Positions 10,975 through 22,735 of a stretch of 64,000 nucleotides of DNA are shown piece after piece. Origin of the DNA: Pinus tabuliformis (taxonomy: Eukaryota; Streptophyta; Pinopsida; Pinales; Pinaceae); NCBI GenBank assembly GCA_031772625.1, contig CM062820.1, positions 1,075,517,369-1,075,581,368 on the forward strand, read 5' to 3'. Both the position numbers and the translations under genes were made by a program. The stretch's first letter is position 1. Every line of letters starts with the position of its first letter. The notes under the pieces were generated by a model. The model was not told the DNA's origin, made no database searches, and worked only from the letters and a program-made list of their open reading frames with translations.

Positions 10975-13013
10975 TGATGCAGGAGCATCCAGCCCAAGAA
11001 AACTCATTGTAATCTAGTAGACATAGGGGTATTGTGTTTTCAAGGAACTTGGTTTCCCAAGTGTGAATTAAATGTAATTATTAATGTTTTGAGTGATTTT
11101 AATGAGAGAAGCTAGAATAGGGAATTAATTGAATATTGTGAGGCATATTTGTAAATGTTCTCGAATATAGGAGAACATGAGAGATTTAGGATATTTGAGA
11201 GATTGAGGGATTGAGAATTGATTGTAAATCTTAGATTAGGAGTCAGTTCATGGATTTAGGGATTTGAGAGGAGTTTTAGGAACAATGAGGAGATTTAGGA
11301 ATTTTGTTAAGAAATTCATGGATCTAAACCAGAATTGGTTTTAGAGTCCCTGGGTATAAATGTAAGCCTAAAAGGCAAAGATAGAGGTTAGACAGGTTAG
11401 AAAAATTAGAGAGATAGATAGGTAAAGTGTGGTTTGTAAGCCTACAGGCAGAGAATGTAAATAGAGGCCACTGTAAAAGAGAAACCAGGCCGAGAGACAA
11501 AGTCCCATTTTGTAATTATGTGTGGATTTATATATGCACAGAGATTTAATTCCAAGTTGTATAATGTGTGATTGAGTGTTGAATATAGATTGAGTGCATC
11601 AGAGAATTTGATTCTGAGTGCGTAGATGGGTGATTCGAGTGTTGACTAATAAATTATGTGTCTATCAGAGATTCTGCATAATATATGTAGGCAGGCCGAT
11701 TCGAAGTGATTATATAGAGGAAGAATATGACGAGGAGGGTTGTAATGGATTGTTAAATCCATTAGAATGAGCAATGCTCAAGCTCAGAAGGACACACAGA
11801 GGAGAAATGGAGAACTGTTTGAGTAGAACAGTGAAAGGAAAATGGGCGAGATAGAATCAAATGGAATGCAGAATGGAATGAGACAAAGGACCGTGGGGAA
11901 TCCTTTGAAACCATTGGTTCATTGAGGGTAAGCCACAGGGAGGCGTAGTGAAAAACCTTGAGAGATCAAACCTTTGATGAAAGTGGAAACAACATAAACC
12001 TGCGGAAAATAGCATAAACCCGAAATAAAGAGGTGGACAGAGAAGCTAAGTGTTAACGCTTAACAACCGTCGTTGGATCTCTTAAGATCAACGGTCCTGA
12101 TCGAACCATCATTGCATCGGAGAAAGCCTTGGTATTATCGGAATTGGCCGAGGAACAATTGCGATGGCGGCATCGTGCGATAAACTCATCGGCGATCGGG
12201 GAATGGTGGATGGCGTAATGGAATGTGATGGCGACATCGCGCGATAAACTCATCGGTGATCCGGCTGATCGGCGGATCGGGTAGTCAAGGGATAGCGATG
12301 GATGCGATATGTGATATCGCCGATAAGCTCATCGACGATCGGCCAATCGGAGGAATCGAATATCGGAGGTCAGAGCTGGAGCAGTGCTAAGGGCGATGAG
12401 TGGTGCGATCCCACTGATATTTATAGTGGTGTGTCTATTATATTGACGTCCGATTGTTTGTGTTCTGAAGCAGGATTTCCTTTGTATTCTCGTATTTCAT
12501 GTATATGCGATAAGTGGTAGTGCGAGCCGTTTAAGGCTTAAATGTTATGTTAGCGATTCCGATAGTCGCGGATTGGAAGAAAATGGGTGATGGGCATATA
12601 AGACCATGAAGAGCGATAGCGATTGCGAGGAAGGTATCCTCGATTAATGTGCAACATTAGTACAGAAGGCAGGAAAAGGTCTGTTGTGTGATAATTCCTT
12701 TGTAATTGATTTATAAAGGAATTAAGACCGATTGATGGTTGTAAAGGGTTTTAAGTATTAAAACCATACGTGACCAATGGTAAGAGGGAAGGCTGTATAT
12801 ATGGGTTTATAAAGGCTTGAGGACTGTTTAAAGTCCCGATAGGAGGACTCAGGCGGGGTGATTGGTTCTGATACGAAGGAACTGTACATGGAGAGGGCCT
12901 TAACCATCCATGATTGAAGTTTGAACTCCTTAGAGAGTTAAAAATCATGGGACATATCAGATATATGCATAAGGCATGCATACTGTGGGTAAAGCTGGGG
13001 TAACCCAGCATCA
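10975..13013 (+). repeat. LTR3, 2039 bp
   Basis: Begins TGATGC and ends CAGCATCA, directly joined to the unrelated sequence at 13014. It contains the 64-bp duplication seen in LTR2 (TGGCG copies at 12165 and 12229) and the TATA region at 12796-12802. Confidence 0.88.
12796..12814 (+). promoter_or_regulatory. LTR3 TATA box region
   Basis: TATATAT followed by GGGTTTATAAAGG, as in LTR1 and LTR2. In a 3' LTR it could drive outward transcription into 13014 onward; this is inferred. Confidence 0.45.
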
Positions 13014-13939
13014 AAAATCCTTAAATAGATACCAATCCCCCACTTTAGAATCTTTTCTCAGTTGTAGTAACTTCTTTTGTTCTGGTAGAACCCTTAGAGG
13101 TGGTGCAACACTCAAAATAGCGTAAACAATAGCCATAAAAGTGGAAAAAAATCCATAAAACTCGTGCTTTTCATACTTTCTCTTGACTATACTTGTCCAT
13201 TCGACCACATATTTTCTCTAGTGTTTAGAATCAAATGTGGTGAGACCTAGGTACTCAAATTTTTCAATATGAACATATAGGAATAAGTAGTCCATGATGG
13301 ATGGATATCTAAAAATATGGGCAACACTGAACTTCTCAAACTGGAGATTAATGGATTTAGTTAGGAATGCAGGTATGTCTAAATAATGAGTGTGGTCTAA
13401 CATGTGGCTCAGAAACCCTAAGGATGACTTAGTCACATTGGTGGTTTCATCTTCCCCAAGTAGCACCAAAATTGAGGTTAATACCATCTATGCATCTTGA
13501 GAAAATATATACATAGGACAAGTTTTAGTTGGTTGAGGGGTTGATATCCCTAATGCTGAAGTCATTACAAACAAGTATAATTTATTTTATTTTTTTCTGA
13601 TAATTGAGTGAAATCTAGAGTCATTGAGTCTTTATTGAGTAGCTTTTGGTTTTGGAGATCATGAAAACAAAAAGCCTCGTGAATGAGGTCAGATGTGACT
13701 TAAAGAATAACTTCTCCTATGGAAGATGCAACAAAACTTATCTGAGGAACATAGGTAGAAGAAAACCAAGTTACAAACTCAGGAAAGTGGTAAGTGGTTG
13801 GGATTAACACATAATACAGACCAGAATTCACTACACTAAAATAATCTCATTTTCTCATAAAATATTCCCAAGAGTCACGACAAAATTGGTCGAAGTCCAA
13901 TAGACATCTCGGGTCATGTATCTTTTCTTCAATATCCAT
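13014..13939 (-). pseudogene. Decayed ORF of unknown family, cut by LTR3
   Basis: On the minus strand a protein-like frame starts at an ATG at 13937-13939 and can be followed to 13014, where LTR3 interrupts it. It carries several stops and one apparent frameshift near 13560. The largest open parts are 13218-13487 (89 codons) and 13011-13208 (65 codons); these two lie in one frame, separated by a single TAG. The text is rich in aromatic and hydrophobic residues (for example YLFLYVHIEKFEYLGL) with no catalytic motif I recognise. It may be a conifer-specific repeat ORF, a plant transposon-associated protein or a host gene fragment. Confidence 0.4.
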
Positions 13940-14379
13940 CAAGGGTTCTTGAGTGGAGGGTTTAGAGGTTGTAGGATTTGCGTGGGGTTTAGAGACATAT
14001 TTAACGTCAACATGATGATAATTGATCCTAGTGAAGTGTATAAGTACCCAAAACTAGAGGAAAGCGGTGGAAGTTATACTATCTTATTTGCGACCTGACC
14101 TCACCATTGAATGCAAGGTAGTTTTTGGTCTGAAAGGGATAGAGAACAAGAAATATTTATAAACAAAAACCTTTTACTCATTTGAGTTTGATAAGAGTGG
14201 GAAATTCTATGGATTGTGCATGGTACAAGACTAATGATGTGATAGAGAAATGACGTGGGTAATGAGGTAGGTGAACGACTCAGGAGGTGGATGGCAAAGG
14301 ATGTGAGGTGGAGTGGGGTTGATATGGTAGGGTGAGGTGGTAGGTATGCTTTATTGGAAAATGGAGGCCACATGACAAG
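13940..14379. other. Intervening sequence with no supported gene
   Basis: Lies between the decayed minus-strand ORF and copia element 1. A 90-codon minus frame (14101-14373) is low-complexity Ser/Pro/His text and may only be upstream sequence of the decayed ORF. Nothing else is recognised. Confidence 0.4.
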
Positions 14380-15388
14380 TGTTGAGAAATCTATATGGCT
14401 ATAGTTAGGATGATTTATTTTAAACTTGATAACTGCTTGTGATTTATTTTACTTTTTATTACTTATTAGCTTATTCTCTTATTATTATGTTATTGTTATT
14501 ATAAAAGAACTACCAAAACAAGAATATCAATAGTACACAGGAACATAGGATATAGGCTGCAAGCCAGGGCCAAAACCTCTCCACTTGAGTGGAAAACCCA
14601 CAAATCTCTTCTCTTCTTATAGATTCTTCAAATGACAAATTCCAAGACCTCTATACCAAGGCTAATACCATTCCAAGACCAAGTCAAACCTTCTTGATGA
14701 TGTGCTTCCTTTGTCCAAGTCAAACCCAGTCAAATCTCTTCCAGCTGCACAACTTTGACTTCCAGCTACAGAATTTCAGCCTCTACTTCAAGTCTGAAAA
14801 TTTTGGTGCCTCCAACAGTTGTTGCCTCCACACATATGAGAAAATAGAGGGCTTACAAGGCCTCCTTTGAACTTCACTTGAGTTTATCTTTCTTCTAGGG
14901 CTTGTGTATGACCTAATAGACCTTCCTTCGACCTTCTTTTTGTACTTTATCCAAGTTTGATCTTGTAGTAGTAAAATCCCATCCTCCTTCCTTCGCATGT
15001 GTGAAAGGAGAGAGAGAGATAACCCAAACAATTGTCCTCCATCCTTCTTCCTTCCTTTCTAGCCTTCTTATTGTTCTCCTTTGCTTGAATTATGAGATAA
15101 TTATTGATGTCAATAGGAGGTTAACTTCGCTACTATATATAGGCTTCCATGGTGGACAATGTGCCTGATGGGATCTTCTTCATATGACAATGACTATTTT
15201 GACTTCTTGACCCTAGGACAAACCCTAGAAGCACTCAATGGGTGCTTGTCCTCTAAATAAAATACCTTGAGCATGAAACCCATGCTACAAAAATAACAAT
15301 AATAATTTTCTTTCATTTTACCATATATAAGAATCAAAAGTACATTTCATATTGATGAAGGCCGAACCTAGTTACACAATTTTCAACA
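14380..15388 (-). repeat. 3' LTR of copia 1, 1009 bp
   Basis: Starts TGTTGAAAAT at 15388 and ends TCAACA at 14380 on the minus strand. The partner at 19168-20118 shares the stretch from AGGATGATTT through CCTCTAAATA with moderate divergence, suggesting an old insertion. Confidence 0.85.
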
Positions 15389-15400
15389 CTCCCTCTTAAC
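15389..15400 (-). other. Polypurine tract of copia 1
   Basis: GTTAAGAGGGAG on the minus strand, directly upstream of the 3' LTR. This is a typical plant copia plus-strand priming site. Confidence 0.75.
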
Positions 15401-15934
15401 TGGGTAGGTATATATAAATGGTACACGAAAATTCTCAAACTGAAGAGATCTCATAAGAAGAGTCAGAATTGTAAGCCATCTCTTTTCATCATACCAACCA
15501 ACATTGTTACATAGCAAGGCCTTGACTAACAACTCTATCTCTCCATAATATCACAACACAATGCTGGCAAGACCAATTATTAATCTACACCATCATCGTT
15601 GTCTCTCAAGGAATGTACCCCACCCGAGTGTTCACATAGTATGTCATTTTAGGACAATTCCTCTCTTGAAATGACACATCCTTGAGGAATTTCCTCTTCA
15701 ACAACTCTTATCTTGAATGCCATACCTCATCCTCAAAGAGTATCTGAAGCCAAATTCCTACCCAATCCTCCATTCTTTCTTCACGAAGTGAAGACAAGAA
15801 TGATGTGTCTATCTCTCCCACTCAACTAGGGAGGATATATCAACGAGTCCAAGCTTGTCTCTTAAATACACAAGCTTCTTACTAGGAAGAGATTTTTCCA
15901 AGATGTTAGCTACCTTTTCATTAATGGAGATATA

Positions 15935-17466
15935 CTATAGCTGCAACACTCTATCTTGCACCAACTTTCGAATGTAGTGATACTTGTTATTTATATGCTT
16001 TGCCATTTCATGAAACACTGGGTCTTCCGACAACCTTATACAACTGGTTTTATCACAATGTATCACTATAGGGTCCATCAGTTTTTCAAACAAGTCAAAC
16101 AACAACTTCCTCAACCAAACAACTTCCTCGCATACTTCATAGTCTGTAATATATTTAGCCTCAACAATACTCAAAGAAATAGATTATTTCTTTCTACTCA
16201 TCTAGGATATCATGGAGGATCCCAAACTAAAACATCTTCCAACAATTCTTCTCCCATCCATCTCACTGACTCCCAAGTTGGAATTTGTATATCCAATCAA
16301 GTTGACATCATTCCTCTTGTCATACTTTAGGAAGTAGTGGATTCGTCCTTTCATATATCTCAATATATTCTTATCGTCTATCCAATAATCATGCTTGGGC
16401 TCTACCTGGAAATAACTGAGAACATTCAATGAAAAATAAGTGTTTGGTTGATTATTTACCAAATACAGCAGCGAGCCAATCAATTGTCTATACCTTATCG
16501 TATCTACTGAGCTTGATTCATAGTTTCTTAGCCTTCTCAAATTTATGATCATAGGGGTTTTCATAGGCTTGCAGTCCATCATGTCAAACCTTTTCAACAT
16601 CTCAATCACATACTTTCCTTGACCTAGATAAATCTCATTAGGTCCTTGCTAAATTCCCAACCCCAAATAATAGTTCATTAACCCTAGATCCTTCCTATCG
16701 AATTTTGATGTCAGATGCTTCTTGCACTCTTGAATACGACCTTCTACACCTCTCATGAGAAGATCATCCACATATATAGGAATGCTTACAGTCTCATCAT
16801 TCATAGCTTCTTGCACTCTTGAATACAACCTTCTACACCTCTCATGAGAAGATCATCCACATATAGAAGAATGGTTATGGTCTCATCCTTCATAGCCTTG
16901 ACATAGATATTCGGATCAATAGAACTCTTTGAGAAGCCCATTCTTTGTAGGTATGCATCCATTCTTGCATGCCATGCCCTTGGTTATTTCTTAAGGCCAT
17001 ACAATGCCTTCTTCGACCTGCAGAGATAATTCTCTCTATATTTTACTTCAAAGCCCAAGGGTTGTTCTATATAGACTTCTTCATCGATAGTGTCATTAAA
17101 GAATTTTGTTTTAACATCCATTTGATGGATGTTCCATCTCATCAATGTTGCTAAATAGACCGATGAATGTATAGTTTTATACGTTGTTGTAGGTGAAAAT
17201 GTCTCTTCATAATCGATGCCTTCCAATTGAGAGAAGCCCCTAGCCACAAATCTTTCCTTATATTTATCAATACTTCCATTTGTTGTATGTTTAATCTTGT
17301 AGAGCCACTTGGAAGATATCACAAATTTATCTTTGGGCCTAAGTATGATCTCCCAAACTCCATTTTTCATTATTGATTGATACTTTTCATTTATGGCATC
17401 TTTCCATTCTTTATGTTTTAAAACCTCTTCAAATGTACATGGTTCTACTTCAATTAATTTTTTCAT
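15935..17466 (-). pseudogene. Copia 1 reverse transcriptase and RNase H, broken
   Basis: Minus-strand pieces follow the copia RT-RNase H order. 16984-17466 holds the RT start (KWLYKIKHTTNGSIDKYK, GFSQLEGIDYEETFSP, MDVKTKFFN). 16202-16609 holds the later RT part with the CKPMKTPM and YRQLIGSLLYL motifs. 15935-16174 holds RNase H (VEAKYI, CDKTSCI, HINNKYHYIR). The frame shifts between pieces, and the segment with the YVDD catalytic motif is duplicated (16717-16895). Family assignment is firm; the gene is non-functional. Confidence 0.85.
16717..16895 (-). repeat. 89-bp tandem duplication spanning the RT YVDD motif
   Basis: Two copies begin at 16717 and 16806 with GCTTCTTGCACTC and differ at a few bases. 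Each contains ATCATCCACATA, the reverse complement of a YVDD coding sequence. Because 89 is not a multiple of three, the duplication also shifts the reading frame. Confidence 0.85.
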
Positions 17467-17490
17467 ATATGTTGTATACCCTGAATATCT

Positions 17491-18620
17491 TTAGGGTTTC
17501 TTACTTTCCCTGAATGTTCCTTTGGTTGCACCATTTCCTTCTACATCTAGAAGAGTAGACTTCAACCAATTAGGTCTCTTTCTTCTTTCAAGGACCATGT
17601 CCTTCTGCATAGGTTCATTAGGGCATTCATCTTCATGATTTGAGTTCTCTTCCTCCCATGTATGTTCTTCTTCAAATATTGGAAGTTCTTCATCATCAGA
17701 GTCAATCAAGAGGTCCTTTGATTTCTTGAATGCTATAATTTCATCAGAGATCAAATCTCAGCTTACTTCTATTTGGTGTCCTTCGTTTATGTATATCCTA
17801 TATGCCTTTGAAGTATTATAATAGCCAACAAATATTCCCTTCATGCTTGTGGGATCCAACTTCTTTCTCTTATCCTTCAGAATATGAGTATAGATAGGAC
17901 AACCAAATATTTAGAGATGATCCATGCTTGGTTTCTTCCCAGTGAATGCTTCTTCAGGAGTCATGTTGTTTAGTGATCTGTGAGGACTTCGATTTTGAAC
18001 ATATACAATAGTCTTTGTTGCTTCACCCCACATAAATTTTGGAATTTCTTGATCATGTAACATGGCTCTTACATTTTCTTCAATAGATTCATTCTCTCAT
18101 TTAGCAACTCCATTTTGTTCGGGATTATATGGGACTATCAGATCCCTTTTAATCCCATCCTACTTACAGAAAGCTGTGAGTTCCTTTGAAGTGTATTCTC
18201 CTCCATTGGCAGACTCAGTATCTTTATTCTTCTTTCTATAAGGTTCTCTACTTCAGCTTTGAATTCTTGAAAATTTTCAAATACTTCATCCTTAGACTTC
18301 AACAAATAGATCCAAGTTTTCCTTGAGTGGTAATCAATGGATGTTACATAATATAGATGACCTCGAAGAGATTTTGTAGAAATAGGGCCACATACATGAG
18401 AATGAATGAAATCCAGGATTTCTTTTAATCTTGAAGAATTTCTTTCAAATGGTCTCTTAACAGTTTTACCTAATGCACATCCCTTGCATACTCCTTCATG
18501 ATCCTCCTTGAGTTCGGGGATGCCATTCACCACTGAATTTAGAGATGGTAGGATTTTGTCGTGAAGGTGACCAAACATTCTATGCCGAATTTCACATGGA
18601 CTTACTTCAATGTGAACCAA
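17491..18620 (-). pseudogene. Copia 1 integrase and linker, broken
   Basis: 18138-18620 carries the zinc-binding region (H...H, then CKGCALGK), the first part of the catalytic core with the Asp in LDFIHSHVCGP, and the YHSRK segment. The frame then breaks. Homology continues through 17760-18130 with NGVAK, AMLHD, GEA and YVQNRSPH-like motifs. At the DDE glutamate position the sequence reads Lys followed by a stop instead of Glu-Arg. 17491-17754 is the acidic linker before RT. Confidence 0.8.
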
Positions 18621-18925
18621 AGCTTGAGAGAGAGAGGATCTAGAAATATGTAGAGTATTCCTTCACAAATCCCAATGATCTTACCATTTTAGATGCTAGA
18701 GTTTTTGTCCCATACTACAACCTTTCTATCTATAAAATCTATTACATCTCCCTTATATTCTAAACATGAAATAGAAAGAAGATTCTTTTGCAAACTTGGA
18801 ACAAATAATATGTTGTTGAGATGAATATTTCCTCCATTCTCTAGCTCCAACGAGGTTTATCCAATTCCTCTTACAGGATAGCTCTTCTTGTCACCAAGCT
18901 CTACGGAGTAGGAATTTTTTCCTCT

Positions 18926-19132
18926 TCATAAGGTCTTTAGTTTCTTTTTCTCACCTATCATATGCCTTGATGCTCCACTATCAATTACCCAAATATTATC
19001 GTCTTCAAATGTGCCAATAAGTGTTGTGAATAACCCATTTTGCTTTGTAGAAGTCTTAGTCATACTATTATTGATGGATAATAGGAGGTTCCATAATTCC
19101 TTAATTCCTTTCTTGAGATGACTTGTTACCAT
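18926..19132 (-). pseudogene. Copia 1 protease fragment
   Basis: A 68-codon minus frame contains the retroviral-type aspartic protease signature WVIDSGASRHM. It begins only about 35 bp from LTR sequence, where gag and its zinc knuckle should be, so gag has been deleted. Confidence 0.75.
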
Positions 19133-19167
19133 GGAACACTACTTCAAATACTTCTTCAAGGATGATT

Positions 19168-20118
19168 TCTCTTAAACTTGGTAATTGCTTGTGATGTATT
19201 TTTACTTTTTCTTAATTATTAGCTTCTTCTCTTATTATTATGTTATTCTTATCATCAAACAACTTCCAAAACAAGGAGATCAACAATACACAAGAACACA
19301 GGATATAGGTTGCAATCTAGGGCCAAAACCTCTCCACTTGAGAGGAAAACCCACAAATCTCCTCTTCTTATAGATTCTTCAAATAATGAATTTCAAGACT
19401 TCTACACCAAGACCAATAGCCAATACCAATTTTTACCTCCTTTATGATGTGCTTCCTTTGTCCAAGTTAAACCCAGTGAAATCTATTCCAGCTACACAAC
19501 TTTGACTTCCATCTATAGAATTTCGGCCTTTACTGTAGGTATGAATTTTTCGGCCCCTGCAATACTTGTTCCCTCCACACATGTGAGTAAATTTAGGCCT
19601 TACAAGGCTTCCTTTGACCTTTTCTTGAGTTTCTCTTTCTTCTAGGACTTGAGCATGACCTAATAGACCTTCCTTCGACCTTATTTCTACAATTTTTCCA
19701 AGTTTGATCTTGCAACAACAAAACACTAGCATCCTTCCTTCACACATGTGAAAAGAGAGAGAGAAATAACCCAAACACTTGTCCTTCTTCCTTCTTCCTT
19801 CCTCGCTATCCTTATTCTTCTTCTCCTTCACTTGAATGATGAGATAATTATCAATTTCCATAGGAGGTCAAGTTCCCTCTTATATATAGTTTTCCAAGGT
19901 GGAAAAAATGCCCTAATTGAGGCCGACTTCTTAGCTGCCATGCTGACTTGGTATTGGAGGGTATTTTGACACTTTTAAATAAAAAATTATTCTTTTTACA
20001 AGTTACAATGTGCTTGATGGGGTCTTCTTCGTATGATCGTATGATAATGACTATTTTGACTTCATGACCCTAGGACAAACCCTAGAAGCACTCAATGGGT
20101 GCTTGACCTCTAAATACA
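19168..20118 (-). repeat. Truncated 5' LTR of copia 1
   Basis: Matches the 3' LTR from AGGATGATTT to CCTCTAAATA but lacks about 14 bp at its inner end and about 120 bp at its outer end. The PBS that should follow it is absent. Confidence 0.8.
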
Positions 20119-20552
20119 CTTATGGGAATGCCCAGGCTTGCCGAAGAGAATGATAGCAAAGTACACTGGTAACACAAATGATACAAAGGATATGATATCT
20201 GATGCCTTAGCTGGAGACGAGAATGCCAGTCATAATGACAAACCAAGAATGTCAGTTTGAATGTTAGAAGACATTGAGTGAGATATAATCAGTGATATAT
20301 TGAGAGTAAAGTCCCTCACAGCCGCCTCCGACCATAATGCATCTTTATTGTGCCATGTTGCATAGGGACAACCCTGTTTTGACTTATAGTTCATAATTAT
20401 TTTGCAAGTTATGTATGTATGAAGTATGTTTTTGATGTTATTTGTTATTTCATAATTATCATTTAGTTTATAAAATAAATGTGAAAAATAAATATGTTTA
20501 ATAGTAATAAATATAAAAATTAATGTTTTTTCTTTTTTTACAGTGTGGGAAC

Positions 20553-20789
20553 GCTTATCATAACTTAGTTGTCAAACTAGTAGTGAGGACAATTATCTCT
20601 AGCTGATATCCATGAACGCAGGCTGACTCATCACCTTTATTCAAGGAAATCCATGAACGCAGGCTGACTCATCACCTTTATTCAAGGAAATGCTTATCAT
20701 AACTTAGTTGTCAAACTAGTAGTGCAGACAATTATCTCTAGCTGATATCCATGAACGCACGCTGACTCATCACCTTTATTCAAGGAGAA
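20553..20789. repeat. Nested tandem duplication, period about 139 bp
   Basis: GCTTATCATAACTTAG recurs at 20553 and 20692. A smaller block with CCATGAACGC and CTGACTCATCACC occurs three times within it, so duplication happened at two scales. Confidence 0.85.
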
Positions 20790-20857
20790 CCACGCTACCT
20801 GGAATAACCAGTTGGTGGTCTGTAAAGGGGCATGCTTTCACTCCTGCCAATGTCTCT

Positions 20858-20990
20858 GGGTCTTGGGCCATTAATATATTCCCTTAAATCCAAGGAAGAC
20901 TAAGTCTTAGCTAAACAAAAACAAGGGTCTTGGGCCATTAATATATTCCCTTAAATCCAAGGATTACTAAGTCTTAACTAACAAAAACAA
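20858..20990. repeat. 67-bp tandem duplication
   Basis: GGGTCTTGGGCCATTAATAT occurs at 20858 and 20925 with nearly identical following sequence. Confidence 0.85.
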
Positions 20991-21393
20991 TTCTACGAGA
21001 TACTCTAGGCCCAAAATATACAAATTAATGTTATTTGTTATTTGATAATTATTATTTCAATTTTGTATCAAATAAAATCGAAAAATAAAAATAAAAATTA
21101 ATTTTATTGGTTATTTAATAAATATTATTTTAATTTTTTATCATACCAAAATAACTATATATAAAAAAATAAACATGTTTAGTAATCATAAACATCTTAA
21201 TTTAAATATTTAAAAAGATTAATATTAAAAATTCCCCACATTAAAAGGAGTAAAAAAGACAAGAATATTGCAAACATCACATGTTTAATTCCAGATCATA
21301 AGATCTAAATTTCTAATAACAAAAATGATTATTTTACAACTGTCCAATGAGAATGGCTATAATGTAATTACAATCACTTCTCCATTATTACGG

Positions 21394-21646
21394 AGTTGTC
21401 TATAATGCGACTTTTTGAAGATTCCGGTAAGGGAATCCGGCGAAGAAATTGAGGTTAAATCTTGATTTCTTGCAGTTAAAATGGTTTTTTAACTGCATAT
21501 TTGGATTCAGCACTCTGAAAAACCTCTGGGACGCTTTCATTGTGCAGAAACTAGCTATCAAACTTGCGATTCCAATAAATTCCTGCCAGATTTGGACAGG
21601 AAAAACCCGCCAAAAAAACTTTCAAAAAGTCGCATTATAGACAACT
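21394..21646. mobile_element. MITE with 26-bp terminal inverted repeats, 253 bp
   Basis: The left end starts AGTTGTCTATAATGCGACTT and the right end is its reverse complement, extending 26 bp with no mismatch seen. A target-site duplication is not evident, so the superfamily is left open. It is too short to encode a transposase. It lies within repeat A, inverted copy, so it is probably a later insertion. Confidence 0.75.
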
Positions 21647-21676
21647 GCCATTCATACTGCTCCTCACGGATGTTAT

Positions 21677-21898
21677 CCTCCATGAGATATAACAAAAAGT
21701 ATGCCGCCATGGTTTGAATTTGGTTCATCTTTACTGCAATCATTTTAAATTATTACTGTACACGACTTCAGGATCTCTCTTCATAATCCTCCATTGGATA
21801 TAACAAAAAAGTATACCGCCATGGTTTGAATTTGGTTCATCTTTACTGCAATCACTTTAAATTATTACTACATACGACTTAATGATTTCTCTTCGTAA
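21677..21898. repeat. 111-bp tandem duplication
   Basis: CCTCCATGAGATATAAC at 21677 and CCTCCATTGGATATAAC at 21788 start two similar copies, both containing GCCATGGTTTGAATTTGG. Confidence 0.8.
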
Positions 21899-22343
21899 TC
21901 TTTTATAAATTTTAAACTTTCACAACGTGTTATAAATTTTAAACTCCCACAATGTCTTATGTTATGATTATATTTAATTTTAATGCTCTCCTTGCCCGTT
22001 TATCTCCAATTCATTATTACGAGTCACAAAGCACTTTTAGCCCTCCAATACGCACTCGGTCAAGTTAAACCTGGATCCATTTGTTAGCGTTTAATGAAGA
22101 TAAGTTTGATGGTTCGTTGAAATTGTTTGTTGTTTCTTCTTAATGTGAAAAACAAAAAATCACAAACTAACTAGAATATTTGTGGATATTTTGTTTTTGG
22201 TGTAGATATGAAAATTAGAAAAATAAGGAAAAAAACAAATTATAGAAATTATATATGAGAATTTTTGTCAACAGATTTGGAATCATCAATTTATCATAAA
22301 ATAATAATAAAATAAAATAAAAGTCAAATCATGACACACGCTT

Positions 22344-22511
22344 AAATAGAAAACAATATAAATATCATTAATTCCTATAATTAGAAAAACGGTTTATTGT
22401 AATCCTTTCCTGAAAAAGTATACTTTTAAAAATAGAAAACAATATAAATATCATTAATTCCTATAATTGGAAAAACTGTTTTTTGTAATCCTTTCATGAA
22501 AAAGTTTTCCG
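22344..22511. repeat. 86-bp tandem duplication
   Basis: AAATAGAAAACAATATAAAT recurs at 22344 and 22430; the copies end in similar GAAAAAGT sequence. Confidence 0.8.
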
Positions 22512-22735
22512 TACTTTTTTACAAACGCGTGAGTGGACAGCAGTGAATACTGACAACGATTTTTTGTCTGTGGAATAAATTTTGTACGTTGCAATCTAAT
22601 CACTAACTTACTAGGAGTTGTCGCTTTCCTGCAATCCAGTCAATAATGCTTATGAAAGCAAATCCAACCTTTTTCACTCTCACTCACTCATGAACAACCA
22701 CCGTCTTGGATTCCATTTATGTAACATGCATGACT

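Larger units (their letters stand above)
1..13013 (+). mobile_element. Tandem three-LTR non-autonomous LTR retrotransposon complex
   Basis: Three long near-identical direct repeats (LTRs) alternate with two related internal domains. LTR1 runs from before the window to 1382, LTR2 is 4041-6067 and LTR3 is 10975-13013. LTR2 and LTR3 begin TGATGC, and LTRs end in GCATCA or a one-base variant. LTR1 and LTR2 are each followed after two bases by a primer-binding site complementary to initiator tRNA-Met. Neither internal domain shows protease, RT, RNase H or integrase, so the family is non-autonomous (LARD-like) and would need enzymes from another element. The shared-LTR tandem form is usually explained by unequal recombination or insertion of a second family member. 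Because the 5' end is outside the window, the outer target-site duplication cannot be checked. Confidence 0.85.
14380..20118 (-). mobile_element. Ty1/copia retrotransposon 1, defective, minus strand
   Basis: An LTR pair brackets a pol region in the copia order protease, integrase, RT, RNase H when read from right to left. The 3' LTR (14380-15388) has clear TGTTGA...TCAACA ends and an adjacent polypurine tract. The right-hand 5' LTR copy (about 19168-20118) is truncated at both ends. The PBS and all of gag are missing: the protease frame lies directly against LTR sequence. The coding region is broken by many stops and shifts, so the element cannot move on its own. Confidence 0.88.
20119..22735 (-). 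repeat. Repeat A, inverted copy (unclassified)
   Basis: The reverse complement of this stretch matches, in order, segments of the 33.3-42.4 kb and 58.6-62.4 kb copies: the TCGGAGGCGG segment near 20315, the CACAAAGCACT segment near 22024, and the CTTTCCTGCAATCCAG segment near 22625. It carries several local tandem duplications and a MITE that the other copies lack. No reading frame of note. The outer limits are approximate. A polypyrimidine stretch ending in CAG near 20543 resembles a splice acceptor but no exon was identified. Confidence 0.6.

Noticed and set aside
15956-16330. A 124-codon plus frame across copia 1 RNase H
   Set aside because: Opposite strand of the recognisable RNase H and RT remnants.
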